From contig NZ_RBAH01000001.1 in the NCBI RefSeq assembly GCF_003626695.1, forward strand, positions 575,711 to 639,710: a stretch of DNA of 64,000 bases. Reading direction: 5' to 3'. This document shows, one piece after another, positions 1 through 8,491 of the stretch. Position numbers and translations under genes: made by a program. How positions within the stretch are numbered: the first letter of the stretch is position 1; every line of letters starts with the position of its first letter. This DNA comes from Paenibacillus ginsengarvi (GTDB lineage Bacteria > Bacillota > Bacilli > Paenibacillales > NBRC-103111). The notes under the pieces are model-generated. The model made no database searches and was not told the origin of the DNA. It saw only the letters and a list, made by a program, of their open reading frames with translations.

Positions 1-412
1 AAACGATGCTGTATACCGGAAGCGTGGCGAATACGATCAGAAACATAAAGCTGAGCGCCGAGACCAGCTTGCTCAGAATGATCGTCGTCGACGATTGCTG
101 CGTCGTCAGCAAAATGTTCAGCGTCTGCTTCTCGCGTTCGCCGCTAATAACCCCGGCCGTCAAGCCGGGCGCCATAAAGCAGACGAGCACAAGCTGTGCT
201 CCGCTCAAGAAGTAGAACAGGACGCGGCTCGATTCCGGCGTAAAGCCGCGCGCTCCGCGGTTATGCATTTCCATAAAAATGTATCCGAGCGCCAGCAAGC
301 CGATGACGACCAAATACGCCAGCAGCGCAAGCGGTGAACGGATCGTGCGCATGCGCAGACGGAATTCCTTTTCGAGCACCGGATTGATCCATTTCTGCCT
401 CCAGCTTGTCAT
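1..412 (-). CDS. ABC-2 type transporter permease (partial, cut by left window edge)
   Basis: The frame opens at an ATG at 410-412 and stays open to base 1, giving 137 visible residues; the C-terminus lies outside the window. The start overlaps the stop of the upstream ATPase gene by 4 bp (ATGA), the usual sign of translational coupling. The protein begins MTSWRQKWINPVLEKEFRLR, has a first hydrophobic helix at about residues 28-46 (SPLALLAYLVVIGLLALGYI), a second from about 65 (FYFLSGAQLVLVCFMAPGL), then the motif GVISGEREKQTLNILLTT typical of ABC-2 permeases at the elbow after the second helix. It should be the membrane channel for the ATPase next to it. Substrate unknown. Confidence 0.85.
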   Translation of the reverse strand, partial: MTSWRQKWINPVLEKEFRLRMRTIRSPLALLAYLVVIGLLALGYIFMEMHNRGARGFTPESSRVLFYFLSGAQLVLVCFMAPGLTAGVISGEREKQTLNILLTTQQSSTTIILSKLVSALSFMFLIVFATLPVYSIV

Positions 413-1335
413 GCCCGCACCCCTTTCGTAATTTCCAGAAATACGTCCTCGAGGTTCGTCTGCGCCTCATTAAACGACAGCACCTTGTAGCCTCCGGAAA
501 CGAGCAGCTTCAGCAGCTCCCACTGCTCCTCGTCGCGCCCCCCGAAGTGAACGTGAACGCCGAGCTCGTCGCGAAGCACAAGCGTAATGAGCGGCAGCTC
601 CTTGAGGAACGCGACCGCCTCCTCCTCGCGATCCAGCAGGCGAATATGCAGCACCCGGCTGGCACGCATCTTCTCTTGAATGTCCGTTACTTTGCCCTGG
701 GCCAGCAGCACGCCGTTTTCGATAACCCCGATCTCGTCGACCATTTCCGCCAGCTCCGGCAAAATATGCGAGGAGATGATAATCGTTTTGCCCATCGTCT
801 TGAGCTCCTTGAGAATTTCCCGCATCTCGATGCGCGCTCTCGGGTCGAGGCCCGAGGCCGGTTCGTCGAGAATGAGCAGCTCCGGGTCATGGACGAGACT
901 GCGGGCCAGACAAAGCCTCTGCTTCATTCCGCGCGACAGCGAATCGACGTAAAAATCCGCTTTGTCGCTCAAGTTGACCAGCTCCAGCAGCTGCGGAATG
1001 AGCTTCAGTCGTTCCGCGCGGGGAATACCGTAACTCGCGCCGTAAAAGTCCAAATACTCGGTCGTCTTGAAATTATCGTACACACCGAAAAAGTCCGGCA
1101 TATAACCGATCAGGCGGCGGACCTCCTTCGGGTGCTCGGTGACCTCGAAGCCTCCGACTTTGGCCGTGCCGGATGTCGGCAGCAGCAGCGTCGCGAGAAT
1201 GGACATCGTCGTCGATTTGCCCGCGCCGTTCGGACCGACGAAGCCGAATACGGTTCCTTTGGCAATGGTCATATCCAAATGATCGAGCGCCGTAAAGGTG
1301 CCGTACCTTTTGGTAAGCCCGCGTATTTCGATCAT
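409..1335 (-). CDS. ABC transporter ATP-binding protein
   Basis: A complete 308-residue ABC ATPase: Walker A GPNGAGKST at 34-42, signature LSRGMKQR at 133-140, Walker B LLILDEPA at 153-160 and the H-loop ISSH at 187-190. The family powers export of drugs, peptides or other substrates through ABC-2 permeases; the long C-terminal part after residue 215 with QTNLEDVFLEIT is usual for this exporter subfamily. It overlaps its neighbours by 4 bp on both sides (permease at 409-412, large membrane protein at 1332-1335), so the three are one transcript. The substrate cannot be told from the sequence. Confidence 0.93.
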   Translation of the reverse strand: MIEIRGLTKRYGTFTALDHLDMTIAKGTVFGFVGPNGAGKSTTMSILATLLLPTSGTAKVGGFEVTEHPKEVRRLIGYMPDFFGVYDNFKTTEYLDFYGASYGIPRAERLKLIPQLLELVNLSDKADFYVDSLSRGMKQRLCLARSLVHDPELLILDEPASGLDPRARIEMREILKELKTMGKTIIISSHILPELAEMVDEIGVIENGVLLAQGKVTDIQEKMRASRVLHIRLLDREEEAVAFLKELPLITLVLRDELGVHVHFGGRDEEQWELLKLLVSGGYKVLSFNEAQTNLEDVFLEITKGVRA

Positions 1336-3725
1336 TGCTTTACAGCCCCTTCCGCACTAAGCGCCGGATACGTAAACCGCCTCATACTTTGGTCGTTCGT
1401 CACCTTGAGCCGGATTCCGTTCGTTCCTGTGAGCGCCTCGGCGATTTTTTCTTTCTCCAGCACGATTTGTCCGCCCTGAACGTTTTCCCAGGCTTGACTT
1501 TTACCGTTCCACAGATCGATCTTGAACTGCTGCTGAGACGCTATATCGAGAGTGATCTTTTCATACTGCAGCCCCGCGCGCACCGGAAGCGCATATAGCA
1601 GCGTTATGTCTCCGTTGCCCATATCTACGCCGCCGTTACTCGGCATCCCCTGGTTGGCCGCATTGCTCGATTCGATATAAGGCAAAATGACGCCGGACGG
1701 AACAGACAGCCGGTTGCCTTGAACGTAATCGGGCTCAATCGGCTGCACGAGCAGGTCGATCCGCTCCGATTGCACGTCTTTTCCTTCGATTTTGAAGAGT
1801 GTATCGCTCGATTTGGCAAAGCCTACGATATACATACTGAGTGGAGAACGGCTCGTTCGTCCGTTCGCCTTGTTCTGCGAGAAGCTGTTTAAAAGCGACC
1901 GTTCGCGCTGCATCATATCCTGCCTGCCGGAGTACGGGAATATCAGATTGCCCCATTGGTCGTCGTTTCGATTCATCGTGCTGCCGAGCGGCACCTGAAC
2001 CGGCCTTTTCTCGCCCGGGAGCATGTCGCCGATCCTTATCCATTGACCGTTGATGAAAATGCCGGCTTCGTACAGTTTGTGCGGCGTACTGTTCGTAACT
2101 TCCCCTTTGGCGCCGTTTCCGTCGAAACGCAGCGTGTACTCGAATTTACCGGCCTGCTTGTCCACTTCCTGGGCGGATACCACTTTACGGACGGACCAAT
2201 ACGGGACGTTGGCAAAGGATACGACCGTTTTATCCGGGTCGGAACGAACAATCATATCCGCCTCTCCGGATGGCAATCCGCCGCCGTCATTCAGAATAAG
2301 CGAGGAAATATTGCGTTTGCCGCTCCATTCCAGCTTGTAGCTGCCCCCGCTCGGCACGAATACGGACGACGCTTCCGTGCGAGCCGCGGTCCCGGAGCCG
2401 GAAAGCACGTTAATGCCAAGCGTTTGCACGAGCGTCCCCCCTCTGCCGGAAGCGCCGATGCCATAGATAATCAAACTCGTCAAAATGGCGACCGAAGGAA
2501 TGGTGAACCATGCCCACTCGCGGCGGTCGAATTTTTTCAGCACGAAGTACATGGCCGGAGCGACCAAAACCGCATAAGCCAAAAAGAGCAGAGTGAGCAA
2601 GCTGTACGCCGGCGGAACAAGCTGGGGGAACACTTCGAGCGCGTTGTTCATTTCCCACAGATCGCCCGGCTGGCGGTATACCCCGTTACCGGCCGCCATC
2701 GCGCCGGCGCCGTACAGGATGCGTTCCCATATTTGCGGATTGCCGCCCCACGATGCGACGGGCTGCATCACAAGGTCATACGCCACATACGTAACGGAGC
2801 CCTGGCCGTAAGACCTGTTTACGACAAGCGGGATTCCCGCCTCCGCAAACAACACTTCTCCGGATTTGACCTCCGCTTTGGACACGGTAAACGGACCTCC
2901 GAGCGCCAGCCCTTTGCCGGTCGCCTGAGCAAATTCGGAAAGCTCCGATACCGACGCCGTTCCGTTCACGGCAACCGGACTAATCGCCTGAAACGGCGCC
3001 GCCGTTTTCGAATAGCCTGCTCCCCCGGCGAGAACGAGCTTGCCGCCTCTTTCGACCCAAGATTCGATTTCCTTAGTCTGCTCGGCTTTCAACGTATCGA
3101 CAGGTGCGTCGTTCAGCGCGATCACGTCCAGCGTGTCAAGCATGGCCGATTCCCACGGGAAGTCGTTTCCGCCAAGCTTCACTGTGCTTACCTCATACCC
3201 TTTCTGGGCAAGCAGCGACAAAAAATTAAGCGTATCCGGGTCGCGCGCCATAATCCCAACCATCAGCGTATCGGACGAAAGCAGCTTCGTTTCGAGAAAC
3301 ACTTGCCCTTGAACAAACGGGACGACCGCGCCCTTCTCCACCGACTTCGCATAAAACTGTACGACGTTGTTTTTCTTGCTCATCATCTTACCAGGCAAAG
3401 TGAACCAGACGATTTTCGTGCTCTGCCTGGGCAGATCGACGTGTTTCGTATACACGACGCTTTTTCCGTTATCGCCGGCTGTCCGTACCGTCAAGTCCCC
3501 CGAGACGTCTTCGCCCGGATTCGTAATCGTCATTTTGACGGGAAACCAGCGTCCGAATTTCATTTTCCCCTCAAAGCCGTAATCGACGCTAATTTCCAGC
3601 GGCTGCTTCTCGGCTCCGGCCTTTCCGCTCCCGAAGAAGGTCGTCCCCGCAGCCAGGACGACAAATACAAGCACAGCCATGATCCAGCGTGACCATGGCA
3701 ACCGCGTATTGTTCCGAATGTTCAC
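1332..3725 (-). CDS. Large secreted/membrane protein of the ABC cassette
   Basis: 797 residues from a GTG start preceded by AGAGAGG. The N-terminus has basic residues and one hydrophobic stretch (about 15-30), fitting a signal peptide or anchor. A beta-rich extracytoplasmic region follows, then a part around residues 160-260 (LDVIALNDAPV, SWVERGGKLVLAGGAGY) that resembles the glutamine-amidotransferase-like fold in auxiliary proteins of ABC exporters. Two membrane helices lie at about 365-430 (PPAYSLLTLLFLAYAVLVAP and WFTIPSVAILTSLIIYGIG), followed by a second large domain of about 350 residues. It is the first gene of the three-gene cassette. I do not recognise a named family; a role as accessory or substrate-handling subunit of the exporter is inferred from context and from likeness to GldG-type arrangements. 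Confidence 0.75.
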   Translation of the reverse strand: MNIRNNTRLPWSRWIMAVLVFVVLAAGTTFFGSGKAGAEKQPLEISVDYGFEGKMKFGRWFPVKMTITNPGEDVSGDLTVRTAGDNGKSVVYTKHVDLPRQSTKIVWFTLPGKMMSKKNNVVQFYAKSVEKGAVVPFVQGQVFLETKLLSSDTLMVGIMARDPDTLNFLSLLAQKGYEVSTVKLGGNDFPWESAMLDTLDVIALNDAPVDTLKAEQTKEIESWVERGGKLVLAGGAGYSKTAAPFQAISPVAVNGTASVSELSEFAQATGKGLALGGPFTVSKAEVKSGEVLFAEAGIPLVVNRSYGQGSVTYVAYDLVMQPVASWGGNPQIWERILYGAGAMAAGNGVYRQPGDLWEMNNALEVFPQLVPPAYSLLTLLFLAYAVLVAPAMYFVLKKFDRREWAWFTIPSVAILTSLIIYGIGASGRGGTLVQTLGINVLSGSGTAARTEASSVFVPSGGSYKLEWSGKRNISSLILNDGGGLPSGEADMIVRSDPDKTVVSFANVPYWSVRKVVSAQEVDKQAGKFEYTLRFDGNGAKGEVTNSTPHKLYEAGIFINGQWIRIGDMLPGEKRPVQVPLGSTMNRNDDQWGNLIFPYSGRQDMMQRERSLLNSFSQNKANGRTSRSPLSMYIVGFAKSSDTLFKIEGKDVQSERIDLLVQPIEPDYVQGNRLSVPSGVILPYIESSNAANQGMPSNGGVDMGNGDITLLYALPVRAGLQYEKITLDIASQQQFKIDLWNGKSQAWENVQGGQIVLEKEKIAEALTGTNGIRLKVTNDQSMRRFTYPALSAEGAVKQ

Positions 3726-3816
3726 TCTCAGAACCTCTCTTTCGCAACGTAGCTTTCTCCCTCATTATAGACGATCTTCGTTTTAAAAGGTTACATGCGC
3801 CGTCATACCAACATAA

Positions 3817-3938
3817 CCACAAAGAGGAGCCTAGGCTTTGAAGCTGGGGGGCTCCCCCGAAAGTAATAGGATTAAGCTACAGAGGCTCACGTCACTTTCG
3901 GGGGAATCGATCATTCCAAATACTTTGCGGGGAGCCCC
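3817..3938. repeat. CCCC-CAAAGT hairpin repeat, copy 1, with an inverted copy nested in it
   Basis: The outer copy runs from ACCACAAAGAGGAGCC to TACTTTGCGGGGAGCCCC and matches the simple copy at 12362 in both halves. Between the halves sits about 65 bp (roughly 3845-3909) with perfect 11-bp arms CCCCCGAAAGT (3854-3864) and ACTTTCGGGGG (3894-3904). Read in reverse complement, this inner piece aligns with the same repeat, so one copy appears to lie inside another in opposite orientation. It fills much of the 280-bp gap between the ABC cassette and terC. Confidence 0.75.
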
Positions 3939-3946
3939 GAACATAC

Positions 3947-3980
3947 AAAAAAATCAACCTGCCGGGAAACCGGAGGTTGA
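3947..3980 (-). terminator. Rho-independent terminator of terC
   Basis: On the minus strand TCAACCT-CCGG-TTTC-CCGG-C-AGGTTGA forms a stem with one bulge, followed by a run of seven T. It lies 27 bp past the terC stop. Confidence 0.8.
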
Positions 3981-4007
3981 CTTGGGTAAAAACGATTCGA
4001 TTTGCTA

Positions 4008-4682
4008 TCAGGCAGGCTTGCTCGCCGAATGCGCTCTTTTTTTCCAAATGAATCCTGCAGCAATGACGAGGATCGTCGTAATAATCGGAATCATCCAATG
4101 CGCCGTTGCATTATGATGAAGCACGAAGTCCTGCATTTTTTCATCGCTGACGAACATCTCGCCCGAGGTGTAACCAAGTATGCCTGCTCCGACATAAACG
4201 AGAATCGGGAACCTTGTAAGCAGGTTCATCACAAGCGTGCTTCCCCATATAATGATCGGAATGCTCAGCCCGATCCCGAGAATAATGACCGGAATGTTGC
4301 CTTGCGCTTTGGCGGCGATAGCAAGAACGTTATCGAGGCTCATGACGAAATCCGCAAGGATGATCGTCCATATCGCCTTGCCTAGCGAGGACGCTTCCTT
4401 GACGTGCGCATGGCTGTCGTCGTCGGCGAGCAGCTTGATGGCGATCCAGAGCAGCAGGAACGAACCGGCTGCTTGAATGTAAGGAACGCTTAACAAGTAA
4501 ACGGCAATGACCGTAAGAATGAGGCGAAGCCCGATCGCTCCGAACGCCCCCCACCATATCGCCTGCTTCCGCTGGTGAACCGGCAAGTTTTTGCTGGCAA
4601 GCGCAATGACGACGGCGTTGTCGCCGCTTAACACGATGTTGATCAGCATAATTTGCAAAAATAATAAAAACCAATCCAGCAT
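4008..4682 (-). CDS. TerC/YjbE-family integral membrane metal exporter
   Basis: 224 residues if started at the ATG at 4682, which has AGGAGG eight bases upstream; an earlier in-frame ATG at 4700 has no such site. The two family motifs with acidic residues in membrane helices are present: SGDNAVVIALA near the N-terminus and MSLDNVLAIA mid-protein, with about seven hydrophobic segments. A His-containing loop (DDDSHAHVKEAS) separates the halves. Members of this family in Bacilli export manganese, in some cases feeding secreted metalloenzymes. The gene stands alone, with a terminator just downstream. Metal specificity is inferred from the family only. Confidence 0.9.
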   Translation of the reverse strand: MLDWFLLFLQIMLINIVLSGDNAVVIALASKNLPVHQRKQAIWWGAFGAIGLRLILTVIAVYLLSVPYIQAAGSFLLLWIAIKLLADDDSHAHVKEASSLGKAIWTIILADFVMSLDNVLAIAAKAQGNIPVIILGIGLSIPIIIWGSTLVMNLLTRFPILVYVGAGILGYTSGEMFVSDEKMQDFVLHHNATAHWMIPIITTILVIAAGFIWKKRAHSASKPA

Positions 4683-4804
4683 AAAGTGAGCCTCCTGCAT
4701 GCATAAAAGTGACGCGGAACACCGCGAAAGCCGGCATAATCGCTCGGGTCTACCTCATGGCAAGGAGCGCGAAACCTCTTTCCCTTCGGCCGCACTCCCC
4801 TCCG

Positions 4805-6010
4805 TTAGAACAAATGGTCCTCTTCCGACTTCTCCTCGGGCTTGATCAGCATGATTTCCGTCTTCTCGACCGCTTCGCGAATCGCTTCAGGCAGCCATTC
4901 CATCCACGCCTCCTGACGCTCCACCACTTTCAGGCTCGGATTCGTCGAAGGCGATTTCGGCACGAACAGCGTACAGCAATCCTCGTAAGGCAAAATCGAG
5001 ATCGGAAACGTCCGGATCGTCTCGGCGATCGGGATAATTTCCAATTTGTCCATCGTAACCAAAGGACGCAGCACTGGAATTTCGGCCGCCCGGCCAATGA
5101 CGTTCATATTCGACAACGTCTGGCTGGCCACCTGGCCGAGGCTTTCACCGGTGACAATCGCGAGCGCGTCTCGTTTCTCCGCCAGCTGCTCCGTGATGCG
5201 GTACATGGCGCGGCGCATAAGCGTGATGATCAGATTGTCTCGGCACGATTCCTTCAATTTTGTTTGAATCTCGGTAAACGGGACGAGGTGCAGATGAATC
5301 GAACCGGCATAATCGGCCAACACCCGGGTGAGGTCGATTACTTTCTGCTTCGCACGCTCACTCGTATACGGATAGCTGTGAAAATGCACCGCTTCGATCC
5401 GCAGTCCCCGTTTCATCGCCAAATACCCGGCAACCGGACTGTCGATCCCGCCCGACAGCATCAGCATCGCCTTGCCGTTGCTGCCCAGCGGGAACCCGCC
5501 CGGACCGGCCACCTTTTTCGAATAAACGAACGAATCGCGGTTGCGGATTTCCACATGCAGCTCTAGCTCGGGATGTTTCACGTCGACCTTCAGGCCGTCC
5601 ACATGCTGTAAAATATGCCCGCCGAGAAGATCATGCATTTCGTACGTATCGTGCGGAAATTGTTTATTAACCCGCCGGACGCTGACCTTGAACGTCTTCG
5701 GTTTTTCCGGATACCGGTTCATTTCCACCAGCGCCGCCTCTTGTAGAGCGGCAAGCTCGGGAGCCACCTTGATCGCCGGTGAAATCGAAAGCAAGCCGAA
5801 TACTTTGCTCAGCGCTTGCTGCGCCTCCTCGTAACTTTCTCCGTTCAGTTCGACATACATGCGGCCGTGCGATTCCTTATGCAATTCCGCTTTCGCAAGC
5901 GGCTTTAGCACTCTTTTGATCTGCTGCACGATCTGATTCTCAAACCGGGCCCGGTTTCTTCCTTTAAGCATAATTTCGCCGAAGCGAAGCAAAATGACGT
6001 CTGTTCTCAC
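4805..6010 (-). CDS. thiI: tRNA 4-thiouridine sulfurtransferase ThiI
   Basis: 401 residues, with an N-terminal ferredoxin-like/THUMP part, then a PP-loop ATPase domain with SGGIDS at 186-191 preceded by GSNGKAMLML. The enzyme adenylates U8 of tRNA and moves sulfur from a cysteine desulfurase onto it; in some organisms it also feeds thiamine synthesis. The C-terminal rhodanese domain of E. coli ThiI is absent, as in B. subtilis. The conserved YEDCC motif is kept near residue 340. It overlaps the cysteine desulfurase gene by 4 bp (6007-6010), the same pair as nifZ-thiI of B. subtilis, which indicates dedicated sulfur delivery. Confidence 0.96.
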   Translation of the reverse strand: MRTDVILLRFGEIMLKGRNRARFENQIVQQIKRVLKPLAKAELHKESHGRMYVELNGESYEEAQQALSKVFGLLSISPAIKVAPELAALQEAALVEMNRYPEKPKTFKVSVRRVNKQFPHDTYEMHDLLGGHILQHVDGLKVDVKHPELELHVEIRNRDSFVYSKKVAGPGGFPLGSNGKAMLMLSGGIDSPVAGYLAMKRGLRIEAVHFHSYPYTSERAKQKVIDLTRVLADYAGSIHLHLVPFTEIQTKLKESCRDNLIITLMRRAMYRITEQLAEKRDALAIVTGESLGQVASQTLSNMNVIGRAAEIPVLRPLVTMDKLEIIPIAETIRTFPISILPYEDCCTLFVPKSPSTNPSLKVVERQEAWMEWLPEAIREAVEKTEIMLIKPEEKSEEDHLF

Positions 6011-7152
6011 CGGAACCTCCTCAAACTTTGAATCGTGTCCTGTAATGCATCTGCGAGTTTGTCTATTTGTTCCAATGTATGCTCGGCCGACAAGCTTATT
6101 CGAAGCCCGCCGGAAGCCGCCTGCTTATCCAAACCCGTCGCCAGCAAAACGCGGCTTGGCCGGTCCTCGCCCGACGAGCAAGCCGATTTAGTGGACAGGC
6201 AAATGCCGCGATCCTCCATAGCATGGACGATTACTTCCGTTTTGAACCCGTGGGCCGTTAGGCCGACGATATGCGGCGCCATTTCCGAATCGTTCGCCGA
6301 GCCGACAACTTGCAGCTCGGGTATTTCCGCCAGGCGCTGCAAAAGCCGTTTGCGCAAAGCCGTTACTATGCCGAAGGCGGCTTCCCGGTTTTCCGCCGCC
6401 ATCCGCAGCGCCTTTGCCATGCCGACAATGCCCGGTACGTTTTCCGTTCCGGACCGGAGCCCTTCCTCCTGTCCGCCGCCGATCAGCAGCGGCTGCAGCC
6501 TAACGCCTTTGCGTTTGTACAAAAAACCGGTCCCCTTCGGACCGCGGAATTTATGCGCAGAGGCTGATAAAAGATCGACGCCAAGCTGCAGCGGATATAC
6601 GGGCAGCTTGCCCACGCTTTGAACCGCATCTACGTGGAACAAAGCGCGGGAATGCCGCTTGATCGCTTCGGCGATGCCCGCAATCGGCTGAAGCGTGCCG
6701 ATCTCGTTGTTCACATGCATGACGCTAACGAGTATCGTATCTTCCCGAAGCGCCGCCTCCACTTCGGAAGCGCGTACGATGCCGCTGCGATCCGGACGAA
6801 TGTAGGTCACTTCGAAGCCTAGCCGTTCCAGATGCTGAAAACATTCGTATACGGAAGCGTGCTCGATGGCGGACGTGATGATATGTTTGCCGCGCCCCGA
6901 ATGCTGCAAGGCGCTACCGACAACCGCCATATTATTGCTTTCAGTGCCGCCGGACGTAAAAACGATCTCTTCTGCTTCTGCACGCAGCACCTTCGCCATA
7001 ACGTCGCGGGCTTTCGTTACCAGCCGTTCGGCATCGATGCCGATCCGATGGATGGAGGAAGGATTGCCGAAATGCCGGCCCATTACTTCTCCAACCGCTT
7101 CGATGACCGAATCGTAAGGCGGGGTCGTTGCAGCGTGATCGAAGTATAGCAT
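6007..7152 (-). CDS. nifZ: Cysteine desulfurase, NifS/IscS family (NifZ type)
   Basis: 381 residues from the ATG at 7152 (MLYFDHAATTPP, the canonical family N-terminus), with GGGAG ten bases upstream; the frame is open 17 codons further but that stretch is not family-like. The PLP lysine lies in SASAHKFRGPKG (K201), the cofactor site in FTSGGTESNN and the catalytic cysteine in KSACSSGEDRPSR (C325). It takes sulfur from cysteine as an enzyme persulfide. The overlap with thiI points to tRNA thiolation, as shown for B. subtilis NifZ; a role in Fe-S cluster assembly cannot be excluded. Confidence 0.94.
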   Translation of the reverse strand: MLYFDHAATTPPYDSVIEAVGEVMGRHFGNPSSIHRIGIDAERLVTKARDVMAKVLRAEAEEIVFTSGGTESNNMAVVGSALQHSGRGKHIITSAIEHASVYECFQHLERLGFEVTYIRPDRSGIVRASEVEAALREDTILVSVMHVNNEIGTLQPIAGIAEAIKRHSRALFHVDAVQSVGKLPVYPLQLGVDLLSASAHKFRGPKGTGFLYKRKGVRLQPLLIGGGQEEGLRSGTENVPGIVGMAKALRMAAENREAAFGIVTALRKRLLQRLAEIPELQVVGSANDSEMAPHIVGLTAHGFKTEVIVHAMEDRGICLSTKSACSSGEDRPSRVLLATGLDKQAASGGLRISLSAEHTLEQIDKLADALQDTIQSLRRFR

Positions 7153-7201
7153 AGCTGTCAGACTCCCTTTATTTATCTGTCGTGCCCGCCCCATATGGCC
7201 C

Positions 7202-7245
7202 AAAAAAGACGATCAACGCCGTTTGCTGCTAGCGGCATTGATCGT
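7202..7245 (-). terminator. Rho-independent terminator after the lytic transglycosylase gene
   Basis: A 13-bp stem with one mismatch (7209-7221 against 7233-7245) is followed on the minus strand by six T. It separates the transglycosylase gene from nifZ. Confidence 0.8.
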
Positions 7246-7307
7246 GCGTTGATATCAGGGGTTCATGGTTCGTATTCGGGTTCACTCCGCTTCCAGGTGA
7301 GTCCCTG

Positions 7308-7991
7308 TCAGAGAACGAGCTGCTGTTTGCGCTCCAGCACTTTACTGACATACTTCTGCGTTTCCGCAGGAAGCAGATGCAGCTTCTCGTTCAGCTCTGC
7401 ATCGGTCCGAATGCCAAGCCGGTCGACTCGCCCCGGTCCCGCATTGTACGCTGCCAGAGCTACGGCCTCATGACCGCCGTATTTTCGCAGCAGCCCGCTC
7501 AAGTAGCGGGTGCCTCCTTCGATATTTTGCGCCGGATCGAACGGATCGTTTATTCCCATGCTGCGGCCCGTCTCGTCCATCAGCTGCATCAGCCCTTTGG
7601 CGCCGGCGGACGAAACCGCGTAGCGATTATACGACGATTCGGACTGAATAACCGCCTTGATCAGCTCCGGTTCGACTTCGTGCCGCTCGGACGCCTCTTC
7701 GACGATCGTATCGTAGCTGGAGGATGGGGACGCGGTATACCGCCGCTGCTGCAGGCTATGTAGTGCCCCGTTCATCGTATAGGCGGAAAGCGGGAGTCCT
7801 AAGGGCGAATTTCCGGACGCGGGCGCGGCGCTCGTTAAAGCCGAAGCCGTTTCCCCTTTGGTCAGCAGCGATTCCAGCAGCGCGGAAAAGTCGTCACCGC
7901 TATTCTCCTTCGAGCTCCGGGGCGACAGCGGGTCGCCGGATTGGAACTGAAGCCTTAACAGCTGTGTCATTAGCCTCGGATCTATGCTCAT
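7308..7991 (-). CDS. Lytic transglycosylase, SLT family (CwlQ/YjbJ-like)
   Basis: 227 residues from the ATG at 7991 (MSIDPRLMTQLLRLQF); a longer open frame to 8183 lacks family character. The N-terminal half is low in complexity. The C-terminal half is a Slt-type domain: PELIKAVIQSESSYN with the catalytic Glu, AGAKGLMQLM, GTRYLSGLL and the closing ALAAYNAGPGRV. The enzyme cleaves the glycan strand of peptidoglycan. No signal peptide is visible, as in B. subtilis CwlQ, so the route to the wall is unclear. It is a single-gene unit with its own terminator. Confidence 0.9.
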   Translation of the reverse strand: MSIDPRLMTQLLRLQFQSGDPLSPRSSKENSGDDFSALLESLLTKGETASALTSAAPASGNSPLGLPLSAYTMNGALHSLQQRRYTASPSSSYDTIVEEASERHEVEPELIKAVIQSESSYNRYAVSSAGAKGLMQLMDETGRSMGINDPFDPAQNIEGGTRYLSGLLRKYGGHEAVALAAYNAGPGRVDRLGIRTDAELNEKLHLLPAETQKYVSKVLERKQQLVL

Positions 7992-8222
7992 CGTGAACCT
8001 CGCTTCGTTATGATTCAACCTATATTGTACACCGTTTTGCTCCGAACGAACAGTACGTTCGAGCCATTTGTGGCATTTTTGCGAAATTGCCCGCCATCCT
8101 TCGGTCGAATAGGGCTGCCTTTTTTGGAGCATAATGGTGCGTAATGCGGAACAAAACGCGATCCATACAATAGTAGGCGCCACTTTTTGATTGCGCTTAC
8201 TGACAAAAAAGGGGATGACTCG

Positions 8223-8417
8223 ATGCTGGAGTGGTTTAACCGAATCAATCTGTTATGGGCCTTCGTACTACTGGCTGCAACTCACGCCTTGCTTTATTAC
8301 TCGCTGGGCAATGCCAATTGGGTCGCTCTGGCCTTCCTAGCCGCGCTGGTCGACACCGGTGTCGTAGCCGTCATTCAGCTGTTCGTCAGACAAATAGCCC
8401 GGTCATCCGATAAATAG
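8223..8417 (+). CDS. Small two-helix membrane protein
   Basis: 64 residues from the ATG at 8223, preceded by AAAAAGGGGATG. Two hydrophobic stretches are visible: LLWAFVLLAATHALLYYSL and WVALAFLAALVDTGVVAVI, and the C-terminus is short and basic. I do not recognise a family. It is on the plus strand and followed 20 bp later by a strong bidirectional hairpin, which supports a real transcription unit. Function unknown. Confidence 0.6.
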   Translation: MLEWFNRINLLWAFVLLAATHALLYYSLGNANWVALAFLAALVDTGVVAVIQLFVRQIARSSDK

Positions 8418-8430
8418 CGGACATTTATGC

Positions 8431-8477
8431 AAAAAAATGCAGCGCCCTTCCCGATCGGAAAGACGCTGCGTTTTTTT
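8431..8477. terminator. Bidirectional terminator between convergent small genes
   Basis: GCAGCG (8439-8444) pairs with CGCTGC (8464-8469), with an inner TTCC/GGAA pair around CGAT. Seven A lie before it and seven T after it, so it can serve the plus-strand gene at 8223 and the minus-strand gene at 8492. Confidence 0.85.
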
Positions 8478-8491
8478 GGACAGCAGCTGAT

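Noticed and set aside
1956..3692. 578-codon frame antisense to the large membrane protein
   Set aside because: Arg/His-rich shadow of a well-supported gene on the other strand; such antisense frames recur over thiI, rpoD, era, addA and mtaB.
4683..4804. Possible yybP-ykoY manganese riboswitch before terC
   Set aside because: TerC genes often have one, and GGGGAGTG occurs here, but I could not find the conserved loop and helix set in the 122-bp leader.
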